A stretch of 64,000 bases of DNA from Micromonospora purpureochromogenes (lineage in GTDB: Bacteria; Actinomycetota; Actinomycetes; Mycobacteriales; Micromonosporaceae): positions 620,001-684,000 of the forward strand of contig NZ_LT607410.1 of the NCBI RefSeq assembly GCF_900091515.1, read 5' to 3'. Below the pieces are notes generated by a model. The model saw nothing but the letters and a program-made list of their open reading frames with translations. It did no database searches and was not told the DNA's origin. Positions 29,016 through 37,641 of the stretch are shown piece after piece. Position 1 is the stretch's first letter. Each line of letters starts with the position of its first letter. The translations under genes and the position numbers were made by a program.

Positions 29016-30614
29016 TCACGACCCCTGGACCTTGATTTCCTGCACGTCGATCTTGAGGTCGCTCGGGGGCAGCTTGGTGATCCAGAAGAGCAGGTACTGG
29101 TACTTCTGCTCCGGGTTGAACCCGTTGAAGGTCATCGTGGTGCCGTCGTGCTCCTCGAACGGCTGACCGATGACGTGGTTCTTGTAGCTCGCCACCAGCT
29201 GCTTGTCGCCCGAGGAGGTGGACGGGAAGTCGGCCTCGCCCCAGAACAGCTCGGCGGACGCGCCGGTGGAGGAGAGGATCGCCTGCACCGACTTCACCGT
29301 GTGCGGGGCGCCGAGGTCGATCAGTACCCCCATGCCCTTCTTGCGGTTGCCGAAGTTCGCGGTGGTGTAGGTGTCGGTGCCCCAGCCCTTGTCCTCGTTG
29401 CCGTCGATGACCTTCTCGGCGTCGTCGAGCTCGTCGCGGAGCTTGCTGTCCGGGTCGATGATCCGGACCTCTTCGACGGAGAGCTTGCGCACGGCGGGCG
29501 CGGGCGCGCTGGCCTGGCTGGACGGGGCGCTGTTGGACGGGCGGGCGACCGGCTCGGTGTCGGGCGACTTGTCGTCGCCGCCCAGCGCGCTGATCCCGAT
29601 GAGCAGGCCGACCAGGGCGACCGCCAGCAGGCCGGCGATGCCCACGGCGACCTTCCGCCCACCGGCGGCGGCCAGCGGGGACGGGTCGTCGCCCGGGTCC
29701 GCGGTGAACCGGATGGTGCCGGTCTGGTCGAGGAAGTGGTCCTCGGCCGGGACGTCGAGCCGGGCCAGCTCCGCGGCGAGCACGTCCGACGAGGGCGGGG
29801 CGATCTCGGCGTCGAGCAGATCCATGGTCAGGTCGTCCAGGTACGCCGGCACGCCGGCCCGGACCTGCCGGGGCGCGGCGATCGCGCCGCTGGCGTCCCG
29901 GACCGCGTCCGGGATGGCGGCCCGACCGTGCCCGGCGGTCGCGCCGCGCAGCGGGGCCTCGGCGTGCGGCCAGTGCCCGGTGAGAGCGAAGTAGAGGATG
30001 CCGCCGACCGCCCGGATGTCGTTCTCCTGGCTGTCCGCGCCGTCGGTGCGCGCGTCGGCCAGGACCACCCGGCCGTCGTTGCTGATCATCACGGTGCCCG
30101 GGTGCACGTTGCCGTGCACCATGCCGGTGGCGTGCACGGCGGCCAGCGCGCTGGCGACGGCGTTGCCGATGGCCGTGGCCCGGGCCGGGTCCAGCGGCCC
30201 GTCGGCGACCAGTTCGCGCATTGAGTTGCCGTCGACCCACTCGCGGACGACGTACGCCCGCTCGTCCTCGTCGATCGCGTCGTAGACGCCGACCAGGTTG
30301 GGGTGGATGACCCGGCTCGCGGCCACCGCCGCCTGGAGCATCTCGGTGGCGGAGTCGCCGCCGGGGTAGCGCAGCACGACCGCGACCGGCCGGCGCAGCA
30401 CCACGTCGACCCCCCGCCAGACCAGCCGTCCGGCGCTGTCGTTGTTGATGTGCTCGACCAGCTCGTACCGCTCGGCGAGGATCTCACCGGCCGTGGGAGC
30501 ACCGAAGGTCATGACGGGCGGAGCAGTCTCCTCCGCCTCCTGACCCTCGCCGACCTGGGTCACCCGTCCTCCCTCGGTGATCGTGTCGATCGATGGACCC
30601 GTGCTGCTGGGCAT
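29016..30614 (-). CDS. MviN-type transmembrane pseudokinase
   Basis: 532 residues from the ATG at 30614. The cytoplasmic kinase-like domain (about 45-290) is degenerate: the VAIK lysine region reads PVAVVLRYPG, HRD is HGN in GMVHGNVHPGTVMISNDG, and DFG is DAR in VVLADARTDG. A single membrane segment follows near residue 345 (VAVGIAGLLAVALVGLLIG), then an extracellular discoidin-like beta domain (VIDGNEDKGWGTDTYTTANF). In mycobacteria these domains are fused to the C-terminus of the flippase MviN, where the pseudokinase recruits FhaA. Here murJ is a separate gene just upstream. A GTG at 30674 is an alternative start. Confidence 0.85.
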   Translation of the reverse strand: MPSSTGPSIDTITEGGRVTQVGEGQEAEETAPPVMTFGAPTAGEILAERYELVEHINNDSAGRLVWRGVDVVLRRPVAVVLRYPGGDSATEMLQAAVAASRVIHPNLVGVYDAIDEDERAYVVREWVDGNSMRELVADGPLDPARATAIGNAVASALAAVHATGMVHGNVHPGTVMISNDGRVVLADARTDGADSQENDIRAVGGILYFALTGHWPHAEAPLRGATAGHGRAAIPDAVRDASGAIAAPRQVRAGVPAYLDDLTMDLLDAEIAPPSSDVLAAELARLDVPAEDHFLDQTGTIRFTADPGDDPSPLAAAGGRKVAVGIAGLLAVALVGLLIGISALGGDDKSPDTEPVARPSNSAPSSQASAPAPAVRKLSVEEVRIIDPDSKLRDELDDAEKVIDGNEDKGWGTDTYTTANFGNRKKGMGVLIDLGAPHTVKSVQAILSSTGASAELFWGEADFPSTSSGDKQLVASYKNHVIGQPFEEHDGTTMTFNGFNPEQKYQYLLFWITKLPPSDLKIDVQEIKVQGS

Positions 30615-30812
30615 GTGGCTTCCCGCTCTGCCTTCGAAGGAACCGGCCGGCGTCTCGACGCGTACGTCGGCCACCTGCCGTATCCGTCGAGAGCGACCTT
30701 ACCTGGACTGCCCGTCATCCCGACATGTCATCTTCCCGCCGTGCCCGGCGACGTGCCGGATGTGGACGACCTCGCCCGGTTACGACCGTTGTCAGCCACG
30801 TTGCTGGCACAT

Positions 30813-30841
30813 GTACTAGCCAATCTAGAGGTTGACCGCAA
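30813..30841 (-). promoter_or_regulatory. Candidate promoter for the pseudokinase-sigM genes
   Basis: On the minus strand TTGCGG (30836-30841) and TAGTAC (30813-30818) are 17 bp apart, in a locally AT-rich stretch. About 200 bp upstream of the pseudokinase start. Confidence 0.45.
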
Positions 30842-30935
30842 GTGATCGCAGCAGGGGCCGGCCCTGGTGTGGCGGTCCGCCGACGTCCTGTCAGGTTCCC
30901 TCCGAACGGCCCTCCATACTCAGCCGTACGGTTCG

Positions 30936-30987
30936 TTGTCCACAGGCTGATCCGGTGGCTGACCGGGGAAACGCGGAGTTATCCACA
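30936..30987. promoter_or_regulatory. Two perfect DnaA boxes
   Basis: TTGTCCACA at 30936-30944 and TTATCCACA at 30979-30987, same orientation, 43 bp apart. They are upstream of the pseudokinase gene and 22 kb from oriC. Confidence 0.65.
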
Positions 30988-31058
30988 GCCGCGTCCCCAG
31001 GCTTGTGATCCCCGTTCACCCTCCGTGCCGGGCGTCGGCCGCCCGGCCGGTCGTCGGC

Positions 31059-32816
31059 TCAGCGGCCGAGCCGGCGGCGGACCATCCCGACGACCTCGGT
31101 GATCTCGCCGATCCGCAGCAACATGGCCAGCCCGAGGTAGGTCGCGCCGATCACCGCGCCGCCGATCACCAACTGGGCCGCCGCCGCGAGCCAGCCCAGG
31201 TCGGCCGGGTCGCCGGGGAGCAGGTTGACCACCAGCAGGCCGACCAGCGCCGCCCCGAGCGCGGCGACGGTCACCTTGCCCATGGTGCGCATGATCCCGC
31301 CGAGCCCGATCCGGCCGACCCGCGGCCGCAGCAGCATCGCCGAGATGACCGCCGCCGCGACGTACGAGATCGCGTTGCCGAGCATCATCCCGGCCGCCGC
31401 GAAGGTGGCCGAGAAGGCGACGAAGAGTCCCACCTGGAGCAGCACCCGCAGCGCCACCACCGGGATGTTGACCAGCGCCGGGGTACGGGTGTCCGGCAGC
31501 GCGTAGAAGGCGAAGGTGAAGAGCTGGCTGATCGCGAACGGCACCAGGCCCACGGCCGCGACCAGCAGCACCGTGGACGTGGCGCGGGCGTTGTCACCGG
31601 TGAAGGCGCCGTAGCGGAAGACCACCACCGAGATGGGGGCGGCCAGTACCGCGTAGCAGACCGCGATCGGGGCGAGCACCGCGGTGACCATCCGGGTACC
31701 CCGGGACAGGTCGGCGGTGACGTCGTGGAAGCGCCCGTCCGCCGCGGCGGCGCTCATTCGCGGCATCAGCGCGGTGATGATCGAGACGGCGATGATGCCG
31801 TGCGCCATCATCAGCAGCAGGAAGACGTTGTTGTAGATCAGGAGACCGGCACGGGTCTTGCCGTCGCCGTTCTCGCCGGACGCCCGGGTGAGCAGATTGA
31901 CCACCACGAAGAGACCCAGCTGGTTTACGGCGACGTAGCAGAACATCCAGGTGCCGAGCTTGGCCAGGTCGCGTAACCCCAGCTCGCGGAAGTCGAGCCG
32001 CCACTTCCAGCGGAAGCCCACTTTGCGCAACGCCGGCAGCAGGCCGGCGGCCTGCACCGCCACGCCGAGCAGAGTGCCGCCGCCGATGAGCAGGATCCGC
32101 TCGGCGCTCATGTCCTCCGGCCGGAGGGCTTTGGCGCCATAGATCACGATGTAGAGACCGAAGGTGCTGATGACCACCAGGTTGTTCAGGATCGGCGCCC
32201 ACATCGGTGCGGCGAAGTGCCCCCGGGTGTTCAGCACCGCGGCGATCAGCGCGCTGACGCCGGTGAAGAACAGCATCGGCAGCATCAGGTACGACAAATA
32301 CGTGACGAGGTCCTTGTAGTCCTCGTCCTTGCCGCCGGCGTAGAGGGTGGTCAGCACCGGCGCCGCGAGCACCGCGAGCAGCGCGGCGGCGGCCAGCGCG
32401 ATCACCGCCAGGGTGAGCAGCCGCTGCGCGTACGCCTCGCCCCGGTCCGGGTCGGTCTTGCGCCGGCGGACCAGCACCGGGATCAGCACGCTGGTGAGCA
32501 CGCCGCCGAGCAGGAACTCGTACACCTGGTTCGGCAGGAACTGGGCGGTCGTGTAGACGTCGCCGACCAGGTTGCCGAGCGCGGCGCCGATCATCAGGTT
32601 GCGGATGAAGCCCGTACCCCGACTGATCAGGCTGCCGACCGCCATCACCGCGCTGTTCGCCGCGGCGCTGGCCTCCCCCACCTGCTCCGGCGGCGGCGCG
32701 GTGGCCTCCACCGCCGGCTGGTTCAGCGGTTCGGCGGAGATGAAGGTCGCCTCGTCGGTCGGCGGGATCGCACCGTCCGGCGTGGCGTTCGCGCTGCGGT
32801 AGAGCCCGCCGCTCAT
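31059..32816 (-). CDS. murJ: Lipid II flippase MurJ (MviN)
   Basis: A 585-residue polytopic MOP-superfamily protein that flips lipid II outward for peptidoglycan synthesis. After a hydrophilic N-terminus of about 50 residues comes AVGSLISRGTGFIRNLMIGA and VGDVYTTAQFLPNQVYEFLL, with LLGGVLTSVLIPVLVRR, both characteristic of MurJ; about 14 membrane segments follow to AAQLVIGGAVIGATYLGLAM. Unlike mycobacterial MviN it ends without a pseudokinase, which is a separate downstream gene. It is divergent from the CCA-adding enzyme gene. Confidence 0.93.
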   Translation of the reverse strand: MSGGLYRSANATPDGAIPPTDEATFISAEPLNQPAVEATAPPPEQVGEASAAANSAVMAVGSLISRGTGFIRNLMIGAALGNLVGDVYTTAQFLPNQVYEFLLGGVLTSVLIPVLVRRRKTDPDRGEAYAQRLLTLAVIALAAAALLAVLAAPVLTTLYAGGKDEDYKDLVTYLSYLMLPMLFFTGVSALIAAVLNTRGHFAAPMWAPILNNLVVISTFGLYIVIYGAKALRPEDMSAERILLIGGGTLLGVAVQAAGLLPALRKVGFRWKWRLDFRELGLRDLAKLGTWMFCYVAVNQLGLFVVVNLLTRASGENGDGKTRAGLLIYNNVFLLLMMAHGIIAVSIITALMPRMSAAAADGRFHDVTADLSRGTRMVTAVLAPIAVCYAVLAAPISVVVFRYGAFTGDNARATSTVLLVAAVGLVPFAISQLFTFAFYALPDTRTPALVNIPVVALRVLLQVGLFVAFSATFAAAGMMLGNAISYVAAAVISAMLLRPRVGRIGLGGIMRTMGKVTVAALGAALVGLLVVNLLPGDPADLGWLAAAAQLVIGGAVIGATYLGLAMLLRIGEITEVVGMVRRRLGR

Positions 32817-32930
32817 CTCCTGCCTCCAAGGGGGTACGTCGGAGCCGGACGACCGGCCCGCACGCCCAAGACCTTAGTCAACGCCGTCCTCATACCCGCG
32901 CCCGGCGGATCAGATCCCGCCCCGGCCCGA

Positions 32931-32936
32931 TAGGCT
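32931..32936 (+). promoter_or_regulatory. -10 element of pcnA, leaderless type
   Basis: TAGGCT at 32931-32936 ends 9 bp before the ATG at 32946, so transcription would start at or within a few bases of the start codon. No good ribosome site and no clear -35 element are present. Confidence 0.5.
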
Positions 32937-32945
32937 GGCGATCCC

Positions 32946-34409
32946 ATGTCCGAAGCTGCCTCCGCACCCCACGCCGCCGACCGCCGCGAGCTCACCGCCG
33001 CGCAGCGCAACGCCGTCGCCGAACTGCTCCGCGTGTCCCCGGTCGCCGACGAGCTCGGTCGCCGCTTCGCGCGCGCCGGGCACGAGTTGCACCTGGTGGG
33101 TGGTTCCGTCCGCGATGCCCTGCTCGGCCGGCTCGGCGAGGATCTGGACTTCTGCACCGACGCCCACCCGGACGAGACGGTGCGGATCATCAAGGGCTGG
33201 GCCGAGTCCATCTGGGAGACCGGCCGCGAGTTCGGCACCATCGGCCTCCAGCGCGACGGGCTCCGGATCGAGATCACGACCTTCCGCGCCGAGGCGTACG
33301 ACCAGGTCAGCCGGAACCCGATCGTCGAGTACGGGACCAGCCTCACCGAGGACCTGAAGCGACGCGACTTCACCATCAACGCGATGGCGGTCAGCGTTCC
33401 CGACCACCGGTTCACCGACCCGCACGGCGGCCTGGACGACCTCGCGGCCAAGGTGATCCGTACCCCCGGCACGCCCCGGGAGTCCTTCGGCGACGACCCG
33501 CTGCGGATGCTGCGGGCGGCCCGCTTCGCCGCGCAGCTGCGCTTCGCCGTGCACCCCGACGTGCACGAGGCGATGACCCGGATGGCCGCCGACCTGGACC
33601 GGATCACCGCCGAGCGGGTCCGGGACGAGTTCACCAAGCTGCTCTGCGGCGCCGACCCGATCACCGGGCTGCGGCTGCTGGTCGACACCGGGCTGGCCGA
33701 GCGCTTCCTGCCCGAGCTGACCGGGCTCAAGCTGGAGATCGACGAGCACGCCCAGCACAAGGACGTCTACGAGCACACCCTGACCGTGGTCAGCAACGCG
33801 GTCTCCTTCGAGACCGACGGCTGCGACTTCGTGCTCCGGATGGCCGCGCTCATGCACGACGTGGGCAAGCCGGCCACCAAGTCGGTCGGCCCGGACGGCC
33901 GGGTCAGCTTCCACCACCATGAGGTGGTCGGCGCGCGGCTGACCAAGGCGCGGATGAAGGCGCTGCGCTACCCCAAGGACGTCACCGCGCAGGTGGTCAA
34001 CCTGGTCGCCCTGCACCTGCGGTTCTACGGGTACGGCCGGGGCGAGTGGACCGACTCGGCGGTACGCCGTTACGTCACCGACGCCGGTGACCTGCTGCCC
34101 CGGCTGCACAAGCTGACCCGCTCGGACTGCACCACCCGCAACCGTCGCAAGGCGGCCCAGCTCGCGGCGGACTACGACGCGCTGGAGGAGCGGATCGCCC
34201 GGATCGCCGCCGAGGAGGACCTCGCGCGGGTCCGCCCCGACCTGGACGGCAACGCGATCATGGAGCTGCTCGGCGTACCGCCGGGGCCGGTGGTCGGGCG
34301 GGCCTGGCAGTACCTCAAGGAGCTGCGCTTGGAGCGCGGCCCGCTGGAGCGGGACGAGGCCGAGGCGGAGCTGCTGCGCTGGGCCCGCCAGCAGGGCGTC
34401 ATCCAGTAG
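32946..34409 (+). CDS. pcnA: CCA-adding tRNA nucleotidyltransferase
   Basis: 487 residues. The head domain carries LHLVGGSVRDALLGRLGEDL with catalytic DLDFCTDA and the RRDFTINAM motif (KRRDFTINAMAVSV), followed by the neck with DPLRMLRAARFAAQL. An HD domain is seen at FVLRMAALMHDVGKPATKSV, as in actinobacterial class II enzymes with an HD extension. It adds or repairs the 3' CCA of tRNA. It lies opposite murJ as in the mycobacterial mviN-pcnA region, but the mutT4-like and Rv3909-like genes found there are missing. Confidence 0.94.
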   Translation: MSEAASAPHAADRRELTAAQRNAVAELLRVSPVADELGRRFARAGHELHLVGGSVRDALLGRLGEDLDFCTDAHPDETVRIIKGWAESIWETGREFGTIGLQRDGLRIEITTFRAEAYDQVSRNPIVEYGTSLTEDLKRRDFTINAMAVSVPDHRFTDPHGGLDDLAAKVIRTPGTPRESFGDDPLRMLRAARFAAQLRFAVHPDVHEAMTRMAADLDRITAERVRDEFTKLLCGADPITGLRLLVDTGLAERFLPELTGLKLEIDEHAQHKDVYEHTLTVVSNAVSFETDGCDFVLRMAALMHDVGKPATKSVGPDGRVSFHHHEVVGARLTKARMKALRYPKDVTAQVVNLVALHLRFYGYGRGEWTDSAVRRYVTDAGDLLPRLHKLTRSDCTTRNRRKAAQLAADYDALEERIARIAAEEDLARVRPDLDGNAIMELLGVPPGPVVGRAWQYLKELRLERGPLERDEAEAELLRWARQQGVIQ

Positions 34410-34769
34410 GCGTGCGCCAGGCTCGACCCAACTTGCCAGCATCCTCACCTCGGCCTGCAGGCTCGGATCCGGTACCAGCGCGCTGCACCTCGACTCGGAG
34501 CTTGAGCAATAAACATCGGCCTTCTGAAACGACCGCCGCATCCTCATGCGTGTTGCCTCCAGCCGTCACGCGTGGCGCTCAAGATTCTTGCCCGATTGCA
34601 TACCGAAGCGTCAGGTAGCTCATTCCATGCTTTGAGGATCCGATGACGAAAACGTACCTCGGATCTGACATACCGTGCCTTACGGCACGAGGCATGGCCC
34701 TACAAGTAGGGGATGGCGATCCAGTGACCGGAGCGCCATCCCCTGCCTCAGTAATGCAACCCGGTGGGC
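34410..34769. other. Lower-GC noncoding stretch after pcnA
   Basis: 360 bp visibly richer in A/T than its surroundings, with short broken frames only. Contains a small hairpin (CGTGCC TTAC GGCACG around 34675) and a strong terminator at 34708-34744. No gene is recognised; looks like the edge of an acquired segment. Confidence 0.5.
34708..34744. terminator. Strong hairpin terminator
   Basis: AGGGGATGGCG (34708-34718) pairs perfectly with CGCCATCCCCT (34734-34744). It lies just after the stop of the minus-strand secreted protein gene and may also serve pcnA. Confidence 0.7.
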
Positions 34770-35201
34770 CTAATTGGTGATGGTGGGAACCTTCTGCCAG
34801 CCCGAGCTGGTCTTGATCTCATATCCCGACTTGCCGTAACGCGGGTCATCCGGGGCGCACTGGGCCTTACTGGTGGCGCCGGTGGAAGAGATCGGCTTGC
34901 CGTAGTTGTAGTACGTACCCATAGGGAAGCCGTTGCAGTGGACGTAAGCGCGGATGGTGGAACCGCAACCGTTCTCGACTAGCTTGACCTTCACGCCGTA
35001 TGAAGTCCCGTTGATGGTTGTAGATGCGGTCTGCGAGCTGCTCACATCGAAGCTGCAGCCGCCACCGCCGGGGTCGAGGGTCGGGCCGGAGGGAGCTGCA
35101 GAAGCGGCGTTCGACAAATCGAAGGAGGTAAAGATGGCTGCCGCGAACGCCAAAGCTGAGATGCGCCTGATAGTGGTCCGCCGCGTCTTGTTGATTTCCA
35201 A
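34770..35201 (-). CDS. Small secreted protein of unknown function
   Basis: 143 residues from a TTG start at 35201 preceded by AAGAGGA. The N-terminus is a typical Sec signal: basic EINKTRRTTIRRISA, hydrophobic LAFAAAIFTSF, and a likely cleavage after SNAASA. The mature protein is about 110 residues with four cysteines (GGGGCSFDV, VENGCGSTIRAYVHC, AQCAPDDPRY), and many Gly, Ser, Thr and Tyr residues, probably beta-structured with disulfides. Codon use is less G/C-biased than all neighbours, indicating recent transfer. An ATG-type start at 35267 is possible but spoils the signal peptide. The family is not recognised. Confidence 0.75.
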   Translation of the reverse strand: MEINKTRRTTIRRISALAFAAAIFTSFDLSNAASAAPSGPTLDPGGGGCSFDVSSSQTASTTINGTSYGVKVKLVENGCGSTIRAYVHCNGFPMGTYYNYGKPISSTGATSKAQCAPDDPRYGKSGYEIKTSSGWQKVPTITN

Positions 35202-35519
35202 GTCGCTAATCCTCTTAATCGTCTCGTTGCGGAAGACTTTCCAGGATCCCCGTGTAGCTACCGGCATCGAAGATATTACCGGCGTTATGTTTGGCGCCGC
35301 AACCCCGCTTCGACCCCGCTCCGGTGGGCGTAACTCATGTGACCGGCAAGGAACAATTAATTCTCTACCAGAAATCCACCTGACCTGCGTCTATGCGGGC
35401 ACGGTTCTTACAGAACATTCTTTGTCACTGCAGAAAACGGGAACTCCCTCGCGCCGAGCATCGAGCGGGCGACGGGACGACTGACGTGCGGCCGCCCCGC
35501 TCCCGATGTTCACGGCGCC
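35202..35519. other. Noncoding right flank of the low-GC segment
   Basis: 318 bp, A/T-rich in part. On the minus strand TAATAT (35273-35278) could be a -10 element of the secreted-protein gene, without a clear -35. The promoter of that gene should lie here. Nothing else is recognised. Confidence 0.45.
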
Positions 35520-37046
35520 TCAGTGGTCGGTCGCCGTGCCATCGAGGGGCGGCCTGCCGTTGCCCGCCGACCCCGAACCGCCGGCGGCCGCCGAGCCGAG
35601 CCGGGCGAGCAGGCCGGGCAGGTCGATGCCGGTGAGGTCGGAGCCGAGCTGGAGGCCCTGCGCCACGTTGCCGGCCACCGACTTCGTCAGCGACGACGCG
35701 CCGTCGGTGGAGATGACGGTCATCTTGTCGATCGCCCCGATCGGGGCGCTGGCCGCCTCTACCACCTGCGGCAGCACCTTGACCAGCAGGTCCAGCACGG
35801 CCGCCTCGCCGTACGCGGCGAACGCCTCCGCCTTGCGGGCCATCGTGTCGGCCTCGGCCTGTCCCTTGGCCAGGATGGCCGCGGCCTCCGCCTGGCCCTC
35901 CCGCTCGACCGCCTCGGCGATCGCCGAGCGCCGGCGCTGCTCCGCCTCGCCCTCCTTGGCGCCCTCGATCGCGTTCGCCTCGGCGAGCGCGGCCCGGCGG
36001 GCCCGCTCGCCCTCACCGGTCAGCCGGGACTGCTCGGCGGCGGCCTGGGCGGCGGCGATGACGGCCTGCCGCTGCGCGTCGGCGTTGAGCACCGCCGCGT
36101 TGCGGGCCGCCTCGGCCTCCTGCTCCACCTTGTAGCGCGCCGCGTCGGCCGGCTTGCGCACCTCGGTGTCGAGCTGGCGCTGCTTCAGTTCGGCGTTGCG
36201 CTCGGCCACCTTCTGCTGCTCGGAGAGGATCGCCTGGTCCCGCTCGGCCTGGGCCAGCGGGCCGGCCGCCGCGGAACGGGCCTTGGCCGCGTCGATCTCG
36301 GCCTGGATCCCGGCCTGCTTGAGCGACAGGTTCCGGTTCGCCTCGGCGATCGCCTCCTCGGCGAGCAGCCGCTCCTGCTCGGCCTGCTGCCGGGCGCGCG
36401 CCTCGGCGATGGCCGCGTCCTTGAGCACCCGGGCGGCCTCCGGCCGGCCCAGGTCCTGCAGGTAGGAGCCCTCGGCGAGGATGTCCTGGAGCTGGAAGGT
36501 GTCCAGCACCAGCCCCTGGTTGGTCATCGAGTGCTCGGCCTCCTCGGCCACCGCGCTGGCGAACGCCGCCCGATCACGGATGACCTCCTCGACGGTGAGC
36601 CGGCCGACGATCGAGCGCAGCGCGCCGGCCAGCACCTCGCGGGTGAAGTTGTCGATCTCGTCCTGCTGGTGCAGGAAGCGCTGGGCGGCGGCGCGGATGG
36701 CGTCCTCGGTCCCGCCGACCTTGACGATCGCCACGCCGTGCAGGTCGGTGCGGATGCCCTGCTTGCTCACCGCGCCCCGGATGCCCACGTCGATGCGGCG
36801 GCTGGACAGGTCGAGCGACTGGAGCTTCTGCACCACCGGCAGCACGAAGACCGAGGCGCCGAGCACCACCTTCTGGCCGGACATGTCGGTGGAGCGGCCG
36901 CCGTCGGCGGTCTGCGTGGTCCGGCCCTTGCGGCCGGTGACGATGAACGCCTCGTTGGGGCCGGCGACCTTGATCCGGGAGAGCACGAAGAGCACCAGGA
37001 CGAGCGCCAGCAGGACCGCGCCGCCGACGGCGATGACAAGGGGCAT
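35520..37046 (-). CDS. Flotillin family (SPFH) membrane protein
   Basis: 508 residues. One N-terminal membrane segment (AVGGAVLLALVLVLFVLSRI) anchors an SPFH domain starting at KVAGPNEAFIVTGRKGRTTQ; after about residue 200 comes a long alanine- and glutamate-rich coiled coil (EARARQQAEQERLLAEEAIA and similar) with Ala-Glu repeats as in flotillins, and a Gly-rich C-terminus. Flotillins scaffold membrane microdomains. It is paired with an NfeD-like gene 42 bp upstream, as YuaG with YuaF in Bacillus. Confidence 0.9.
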   Translation of the reverse strand: MPLVIAVGGAVLLALVLVLFVLSRIKVAGPNEAFIVTGRKGRTTQTADGGRSTDMSGQKVVLGASVFVLPVVQKLQSLDLSSRRIDVGIRGAVSKQGIRTDLHGVAIVKVGGTEDAIRAAAQRFLHQQDEIDNFTREVLAGALRSIVGRLTVEEVIRDRAAFASAVAEEAEHSMTNQGLVLDTFQLQDILAEGSYLQDLGRPEAARVLKDAAIAEARARQQAEQERLLAEEAIAEANRNLSLKQAGIQAEIDAAKARSAAAGPLAQAERDQAILSEQQKVAERNAELKQRQLDTEVRKPADAARYKVEQEAEAARNAAVLNADAQRQAVIAAAQAAAEQSRLTGEGERARRAALAEANAIEGAKEGEAEQRRRSAIAEAVEREGQAEAAAILAKGQAEADTMARKAEAFAAYGEAAVLDLLVKVLPQVVEAASAPIGAIDKMTVISTDGASSLTKSVAGNVAQGLQLGSDLTGIDLPGLLARLGSAAAGGSGSAGNGRPPLDGTATDH

Positions 37047-37088
37047 GGGCAGTTCCGTCTCTGCGAAAAGGGGGTGAGGAGGGGGTGC

Positions 37089-37631
37089 TCAGTAGGTCTC
37101 GACGTGCACGCTGGTTTCGCTCAGCGCCTGCACCACGAAGATCTGCGCGCCGACCGGGATCGGGTGGTCGGCACGGGCGTTGAGCTTCACCGGCTGGCCG
37201 GCGACGCGTACCCGGACCTCGCCGTAACCGACGGCGGGCACCGGGGTGACCACCAGGCCGAGCGCGCCGACCAGGTCGTCCCGGGTCGGGGTGGGGTCGG
37301 TCCGCATGTCCCGCGCCGCCCGGCTCAGCCGGGCCGCGAGCCAGGCGGTGGGCACGGCGGCGAGCGCGCCACCGGCCGCCGCCCCCGCGATCATCCCCGG
37401 GGTACGGCCGCCGACCAGCTCGTTGACGATCGCGGCGCCGAAGCCGAACGCGCCGAGGAAACCGGCGACCGCCTCGACCGAGACCGGACCGTCGACGTCG
37501 GCGTGACCGAAGTGGAGCAACTCGGCGCCGAGCAGGGAGAGCGCCAGCACGGCGACGCCCGCCCCACCGATGATGAGAAAGATGAAGGTCCCCGTGGCCA
37601 CGACCTGCACGGTATCGACGTCACGCAACAT
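37089..37631 (-). CDS. NfeD-like membrane protein
   Basis: 180 residues. Membrane segments at about residues 10-35 (ATGTFIFLIIGGAGVAVLAL), 55-70 (AVAGFLGAFGFGAAIVNELV) and 78-100, then a soluble C-terminal OB-like domain of about 65 residues (DDLVGALGLVVTPVPAVGYG, IPVGAQIFVVQALSETSVHV). This is the short NfeD form that partners flotillin. The start at 37631 follows the propeller gene by 10 bp; the two may be cotranscribed. Confidence 0.82.
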   Translation of the reverse strand: MLRDVDTVQVVATGTFIFLIIGGAGVAVLALSLLGAELLHFGHADVDGPVSVEAVAGFLGAFGFGAAIVNELVGGRTPGMIAGAAAGGALAAVPTAWLAARLSRAARDMRTDPTPTRDDLVGALGLVVTPVPAVGYGEVRVRVAGQPVKLNARADHPIPVGAQIFVVQALSETSVHVETY

Positions 37632-37641
37632 TCCCGCATGA

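Larger units (their letters stand above)
30615..31058. other. Gap between murJ and pseudokinase gene with DnaA boxes and promoter
   Basis: 444 bp between co-oriented genes. It holds two perfect DnaA boxes and a plausible minus-strand promoter. A large spacing for genes that are fused in mycobacteria. No gene was recognised. Confidence 0.6.
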
